A stretch of DNA of 17,255 bases from Omnitrophica WOR_2 bacterium RIFCSPLOWO2_12_FULL_51_24 (lineage in GTDB: Bacteria; Omnitrophota; Gorgyraeia; Pluralincolimonadales; Pluralincolimonadaceae): NCBI GenBank assembly GCA_001805885.1, contig MHHC01000055.1, positions 1-17,255 on the forward strand, in the 5' to 3' direction. This document shows, in pieces, positions 13,666 through 17,255 of this stretch (the stretch's first letter is position 1; each line of letters starts with the position of its first letter). Made by a program: the position numbers and the translations under genes. The notes beneath the pieces are model-generated. The model did no database searches. It was not told the DNA's origin and saw only the letters and a program-made list of their open reading frames with translations.

Positions 13666-14883
13666 TTACTTTACCATAAGGTTCAACTGGAATATGGGAA
13701 GCAGCATCGCCACCACAATAAAAGCCACTATCGCTCCCATGCCGAGTATCATAAAAGGTTCTATGAGGGACGTCATTATCTTTACCAGCCTGTCGGAGTA
13801 ATGCTCATACGAACCCGCAATACGGTGCAATGATACCTCAAGCGAACCGCCCTCTTCGCCGACCGATATCATGTTTTGCACGAAGACCGGGAAATGAGGG
13901 CTGTCCTTCAGGGCCTGGGAAAACGACAGGCCGTCCTTTATCGCCTTGCCTATCCTCTCGAACTCCTGCCTGAGGACCTCGTTAGTCGCTGTCGCCGATA
14001 TCACCTCAATAGAGTGGAGTATGGGGACGCCGTTGTCCAGAAGGGTAGCGAGGGATTTGGCGAGCCTTCCGATCTCGACCTTTTTAAGAAATTCCCCAAG
14101 CAGCGGGATACCCAACAAAAACCTGTCGAGCCGGGCCTTTCCCTGTCTCGTCGAACTTACCCTGAGGATCAAAAAGAATAAGATCGCGGCGGATAACAAC
14201 ATCAGCCACCAGAATCGCGCAAAGAAATCACTGGCGTCGACGAGTATCCTTGTCGGAATCGGAAGGGCCTGGCCGAACTCGTCAAAAATTACCGTCAATT
14301 TCGGGATGACAAACGACAAAAGGACGAAAACGGTGACGGTGCCGACCGCGAGGACAAGGGTAGGGTAAGCCATCGCTGTCTGTATCTTTGTCTTAATATC
14401 CTCCTCTTTCTCGTAATGGTCCGAGAGCCTTTTCAGGATCTCTTCAAGGGCTCCTCCCACTTCACCGGCGCTTATCATGCTTACAAAGAAATCCGAGAAG
14501 ATGCGCGGGTGTTTCGCGAAGGCGGCGGAAAGAGAGGCGCCGTCCTTCACCTGAGCTATGACATCCTGCAGCGCAAATTTAAGCGCCTTATTCTCGGTCT
14601 GGTCGCTGAGAATATTGAGGGCGTTTATGAGGGTGAGGCCGGAACCCAGAAGGTCGGAAAACTGCTGCGTAAAGACAGCCATATCCCTAGTGCTTGTGCG
14701 ATTTAAAAAAGGAAGTGCGGATAATTCCCTTTGGCCGCCGCGGCCTTCCTCTCTTTCTATCTTAAGAGGGAACAAGCCCATTTGGGATAGCTTGGAGGCG
14801 GCTATATATTCGCTATCGGCTTCTATATATCCTTCCGTGACATTACCGACGCCCTTCTTTGCCCTATAAAAAAATTTTGCCAT
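13666..14883 (-). CDS. gspF: T2SS inner-membrane platform protein GspF
   Basis: This 405-residue polytopic protein is the membrane platform coupled to the GspE ATPase. An N-terminal extension (1-60) precedes two T2SSF repeats, about 68-190 and 270-390. Each carries the diagnostic loop, GEVGG at 140-144 and GEEGG at 342-346. Transmembrane helices lie at about 173-195, 223-242 and 374-396. The repeated phrases FTQQFSDLLGSGLTLINAL and LAKSLATLLDNGVPILHSIE are typical of the family. It starts at ATG 14883 with GGAG upstream, 17 bp after gspE. PilC of type IV pili is the close relative; the pseudopilin set downstream supports the T2SS name. Confidence 0.95.
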   Translation of the reverse strand: MAKFFYRAKKGVGNVTEGYIEADSEYIAASKLSQMGLFPLKIEREEGRGGQRELSALPFLNRTSTRDMAVFTQQFSDLLGSGLTLINALNILSDQTENKALKFALQDVIAQVKDGASLSAAFAKHPRIFSDFFVSMISAGEVGGALEEILKRLSDHYEKEEDIKTKIQTAMAYPTLVLAVGTVTVFVLLSFVIPKLTVIFDEFGQALPIPTRILVDASDFFARFWWLMLLSAAILFFLILRVSSTRQGKARLDRFLLGIPLLGEFLKKVEIGRLAKSLATLLDNGVPILHSIEVISATATNEVLRQEFERIGKAIKDGLSFSQALKDSPHFPVFVQNMISVGEEGGSLEVSLHRIAGSYEHYSDRLVKIMTSLIEPFMILGMGAIVAFIVVAMLLPIFQLNLMVK

Positions 14884-14900
14884 TGAAGCTCCGTTGCGGC

Positions 14901-16613
14901 TTATATGTTCGGAATATCTTCCTTAGGCGTGACCCTTATTATCTCGCTGACTGTGGTCAGACCCCTGAAGACCTTCTCTATGCCATCGCCGCGTAACGCC
15001 CGCATGCCCAGGCTTACAGCCTTCTTTCTTATCTGATCGGCAGAACTGTGATTAAGGACCATCTCGCGGATCTCTTCGTCCAGGACGAGAAACTCATATA
15101 TAGCCGTCCTGCCGCGATAGCCGGTAAATTTGCACGATTCGCATCCCTTGCCTTCGTATAATTCGGCGCCTTCCGGCGCATCAGTTATGCCCAGCTCCTT
15201 CAGGATCAGTTTCTTGTCCTTGACCGGCCGTTTACATTTCGGGCAAATAAGGCGGACGAGCCTCTGGGCGATAACGCATTCTACGGAGGATGCGACAAGA
15301 TAAGGTTCTATCCCCATATCCAGGAGCCGGGTCATGGCGCCGGGAGCGTCGTTAGTGTGCAGCGTGGAAAAGACCAGGTGTCCCGTAAGCGCTACCCTTA
15401 TCGCTATCTCCGCGGTCTCGACATCCCTTATCTCTCCTACCATCATGACATCGGGATCGTGCCTGAGCATTGAACGCAGGCCGTTGGCAAAACTCAGGCC
15501 GATCTTAGGATAGACCTGGATCTGCGTGATCCCCTTCAGGTGGTATTCGATCGGGTCCTCGATGGTCAGTATCTTCAGTTCCCTGTTGTTTATTTTAGAG
15601 AGGCAGGCATAGAGGGTGGTCGTCTTGCCTGACCCGGTCGGACCCGTAAGCAGTATTATGCCGTGCGGTTTTTTTATCATCTCGTTAAGTATTTTGAGGT
15701 CGAACTCGGACAGGCCGAGTTCCTCAAGACTATAAAGCATCTTCGTGAACAGGAGCCTGATGCCGAGGCTCTCGCCGTATGGGGTCGGCAGTATCGAGAT
15801 CCTGAGATCCAGCTCCTCCTCTCCGACTTTTACATTCATCCTGCCGTCCTGCGGCAGGCGGTGTTCGGCAATATTGAGGTTGGACATTATCTTTATCCTG
15901 GATACTATCGCGGATTGAAAATATTTTATGGTCGGCGGGATAGCGGCGTCGTATAATATGCCGTCTATCCTGTAACGGACCTTTAGCTCATCCTCGAAAG
16001 GTTCTATGTGAATGTCGGTCGCCCGATCGTAATAAGCCTGTTGTATTATCTGGTTGACAAATTTGATTATCGAGGCGTCCTCGACAAGCTCTTCGGCCTC
16101 TTTTGCCGAGCCGGCGCCCGCGGGCATTCCGTCAGAGCCGGCGGTCTCCGCCATGATGCTCTCGATGGTTTCGGCGCCGATCCCGTAATATCTCTTTATC
16201 GCCTCGAGGATGTCCTTCTCCCCTCCCAGGAACGGCCGGATCTCGTAGCCTAAAAGGAGTTTTATGTCATCGAGCGTGTGGACATCGAGCGGGTCTGTCA
16301 CGGCTATCGCGAGGGTGTCGCCTTCTATCTGCAGCGGCATCAACTTGTAATGTATGGCGAACCTCGCGGGGACCTTCTCTATTACGGACTTATCTATCTC
16401 CTTGTCTTTGACCTTTATGTAGGGTATGCCTATATGTTTGGATAGGATCGGAAGGACCTTCTCCTCGGCAGCAAACCCGAGGTCGACTACTATCTGGCAG
16501 ATAAATTTTCCGGACCTCTTCTCCTCTTTAAGGCAGGCCTCTAACTGCTCGGGCGTAATGACCTTTTCGTTTACGAGCATTTCGCCTATGGACACGTTGT
16601 TCTTCATCGCCAT
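14901..16613 (-). CDS. gspE: T2SS assembly ATPase GspE
   Basis: This 570-residue cytoplasmic hexameric ATPase powers pseudopilus assembly. The N-terminal T2SSE_N/MshEN-type domain covers about 5-145. The second domain (about 180-300) includes DRATDIHIEPFED. The motor domain has Walker A GPTGSGKT (324-331), Asp box IEDPIEY (351-357), Walker B VMMVGEIRD (389-397) and HLVFSTLHTNDA (412-423). A zinc-binding four-cysteine cluster is intact: C457, C460, C491 and C494. Arg and Gln positions expected for cyclic di-GMP binding in the MshEN motif are Ser and Glu here, so ligand binding is doubtful. The first ATG (16613) abuts the rsmE stop and has GAGG 6 nt upstream; a second ATG lies two codons further in. 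PilB is the main alternative name; context favours GspE. Confidence 0.95.
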   Translation of the reverse strand: MAMKNNVSIGEMLVNEKVITPEQLEACLKEEKRSGKFICQIVVDLGFAAEEKVLPILSKHIGIPYIKVKDKEIDKSVIEKVPARFAIHYKLMPLQIEGDTLAIAVTDPLDVHTLDDIKLLLGYEIRPFLGGEKDILEAIKRYYGIGAETIESIMAETAGSDGMPAGAGSAKEAEELVEDASIIKFVNQIIQQAYYDRATDIHIEPFEDELKVRYRIDGILYDAAIPPTIKYFQSAIVSRIKIMSNLNIAEHRLPQDGRMNVKVGEEELDLRISILPTPYGESLGIRLLFTKMLYSLEELGLSEFDLKILNEMIKKPHGIILLTGPTGSGKTTTLYACLSKINNRELKILTIEDPIEYHLKGITQIQVYPKIGLSFANGLRSMLRHDPDVMMVGEIRDVETAEIAIRVALTGHLVFSTLHTNDAPGAMTRLLDMGIEPYLVASSVECVIAQRLVRLICPKCKRPVKDKKLILKELGITDAPEGAELYEGKGCESCKFTGYRGRTAIYEFLVLDEEIREMVLNHSSADQIRKKAVSLGMRALRGDGIEKVFRGLTTVSEIIRVTPKEDIPNI

Positions 16614-17255
16614 CTACCACCTCAATTCATAGTTTAAGATTGAGAGAGCGCAGATAGCGGCAGTCTCAGACCTTAGGATCTCACGACCGAAAGAAACGGG
16701 TATAGCTCCTATCGCCTTTGCCGCTTCTACTTCTTTTTTAGTGAAATCCCCTTCCGGGCCTATAAAAATAACGGCCGACTTTCCCTTCGCTTCGCTCAGG
16801 ACCTTGCCCTTCGCTTCGCTCAGGACCTTGCCTCTTTGGCCTCTCAGTACTTCCTTAAGGGCCTTTGTATCATCGTAAAGGCAGGGTATTATCTTGATCT
16901 CCGAATCATTTAAGGCCTTTAAGGAATCTTCGAACCCGGTTATTGGCATGACCTCCGGTATGGTGGTCCTGCCGCATTGCTTGGCGGCGATCAAAGCTAT
17001 TTTCCTCCAGCGTTCGACCTTCAGGTTTTCTTTCTTTGTATCCGGACGCGCGACAGTACGTTCTGTCGTAACGGGTATTATCCTCTCGACCCCCAGTTCG
17101 GTTGCCTTCTCTACGATAAGATCCATCTTGTCCGATCTGGGGAGCGCCTGTATTAATATCAGTCTACAGCCCTCGCTCTTCCTTTCGGCCGTCTTTTTTA
17201 TCGTGACGGTCATCTGCCCTTTGTCGATCTTCTGTATAATGCCGTGATATTCCTT
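16614..17255 (-). CDS. rsmE: 16S rRNA m3U1498 methyltransferase RsmE, partial (cut by right edge)
   Basis: RsmE methylates N3 of U1498 in 16S rRNA using S-adenosylmethionine. The reading frame is open to the window end, giving 213 residues and missing the first part of the N-terminal PUA-like domain. An internal ATG at 17213 is not the start, since the in-frame residues before it (KEYHGIIQKIDKG) continue the domain. The SPOUT methyltransferase part is clear: LPRSDKMDLIVEKATELGVE, AAKQCGRTTIPEV, then IGPEGDFTKKEV and REILRSETAAICALSILNYE for the knotted cofactor site. The usual GPEGG reads GPEGD. Between the last variable strand and IGPEG lies an extra GKVLSEAKGKVLSEAKGK insertion from a tandem repeat. 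The stop abuts gspE, so both are probably on one transcript although their roles are unrelated. Confidence 0.93.
   Translation of the reverse strand, partial: KEYHGIIQKIDKGQMTVTIKKTAERKSEGCRLILIQALPRSDKMDLIVEKATELGVERIIPVTTERTVARPDTKKENLKVERWRKIALIAAKQCGRTTIPEVMPITGFEDSLKALNDSEIKIIPCLYDDTKALKEVLRGQRGKVLSEAKGKVLSEAKGKSAVIFIGPEGDFTKKEVEAAKAIGAIPVSFGREILRSETAAICALSILNYELRW
16783..16830. repeat. Two perfect 24-bp tandem copies inside rsmE
   Basis: Positions 16783-16806 and 16807-16830 are identical. Read on the coding (minus) strand, each adds eight residues of the cycle GKVLSEAK; the 24-bp length keeps the frame. The repeat sits in a surface loop of RsmE before the IGPEGD strand. The core TTCGCTTCGCTCAGGAC resembles short dispersed repeats seen as SEAK-type peptides in proteins of several bacterial lineages. 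Confidence 0.9.

Noticed and set aside
14901..16613. A direct cyclic di-GMP link between the diguanylate cyclase and GspE through its MshEN-type domain
   Set aside because: The Arg and Gln positions expected in the first MshEN motif are Ser and Glu, a conserved Gly is Lys, and the second motif is degenerate, so ligand binding is unlikely. The genes are also far apart and on opposite strands.
17211..17213. ATG as the start of RsmE
   Set aside because: The 14 codons upstream to the window edge are in frame and read as the PUA-like domain of RsmE, so the gene begins outside the window.

Overview
The window carries a bacterial chromosome segment dominated by a type II secretion system (T2SS) locus on the minus strand. 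The genes are tightly packed, have strong AGGAGG-type ribosome binding sites, and use TTG starts three times (smc, the AAA ATPase, gspK). Coding sequence is of medium G+C by eye, ATA isoleucine codons are common, and one housekeeping gene holds an in-frame SEAKGKVL-type repeat. Together these fit an uncultivated diderm lineage such as Candidatus Omnitrophota. That placement is a guess from gene content and style; no marker in the window proves it.

Layout by coordinate. Positions 1-230 (minus) hold the start of an exported Ig-like-domain protein that runs off the left edge. Positions 231-350 are a short AT-rich divergent intergenic region with promoter-like elements for both flanking genes. 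Positions 351-1520 (plus) encode a GAF-GGDEF diguanylate cyclase. Positions 1531-5073 (minus) encode the chromosome-partition ATPase Smc, tail to tail with the cyclase. Positions 5074-5197 hold an smc promoter, a perfect palindrome and a leader that can fold over the Shine-Dalgarno sequence. Positions 5198-8786 (minus) form a four-gene unit: a very small MerR-type regulator, an ExeA/GspA-type AAA ATPase, a GspC-like inner-membrane protein, and a secretin whose C-terminus looks like a TonB/TolA C-terminal domain. The unit is preceded by its own strong promoter and palindrome at 8792-8838. Positions 8854-17255 (minus) carry gspM, gspL, gspK, gspJ, gspI, gspH, gspG, gspF, gspE and rsmE; transcription runs in the opposite order, from rsmE to gspM. 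rsmE is cut by the right edge.

How the genes work together. GspE (cytoplasmic ATPase), GspF (membrane platform), GspL and GspM (PilM/PilN- and PilO-like assembly proteins) and the pseudopilins GspG-K form the inner-membrane motor and pseudopilus. GspC links this platform to the outer-membrane secretin. The AAA ATPase resembles ExeA/MshM proteins, which help assemble secretins or pili. The prepilin peptidase (GspO) and any pilotin are not in the window. All T2SS genes point the same way with gaps of 18 bp or less or with overlaps, except for the 67-bp gap with a promoter before the merR unit. The locus is therefore probably two transcription units, followed by smc with its own promoter.

The points most worth a second look are the secretin-TonB_C-like fusion, the folded smc leader, the promoter-plus-palindrome modules in front of merR and smc, the tandem 24-bp insertion in rsmE, and the probably leaderless divergent pair at the left end. 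No intergenic stretch exceeds 300 bases. I see no tRNA, rRNA, CRISPR array or insertion sequence.
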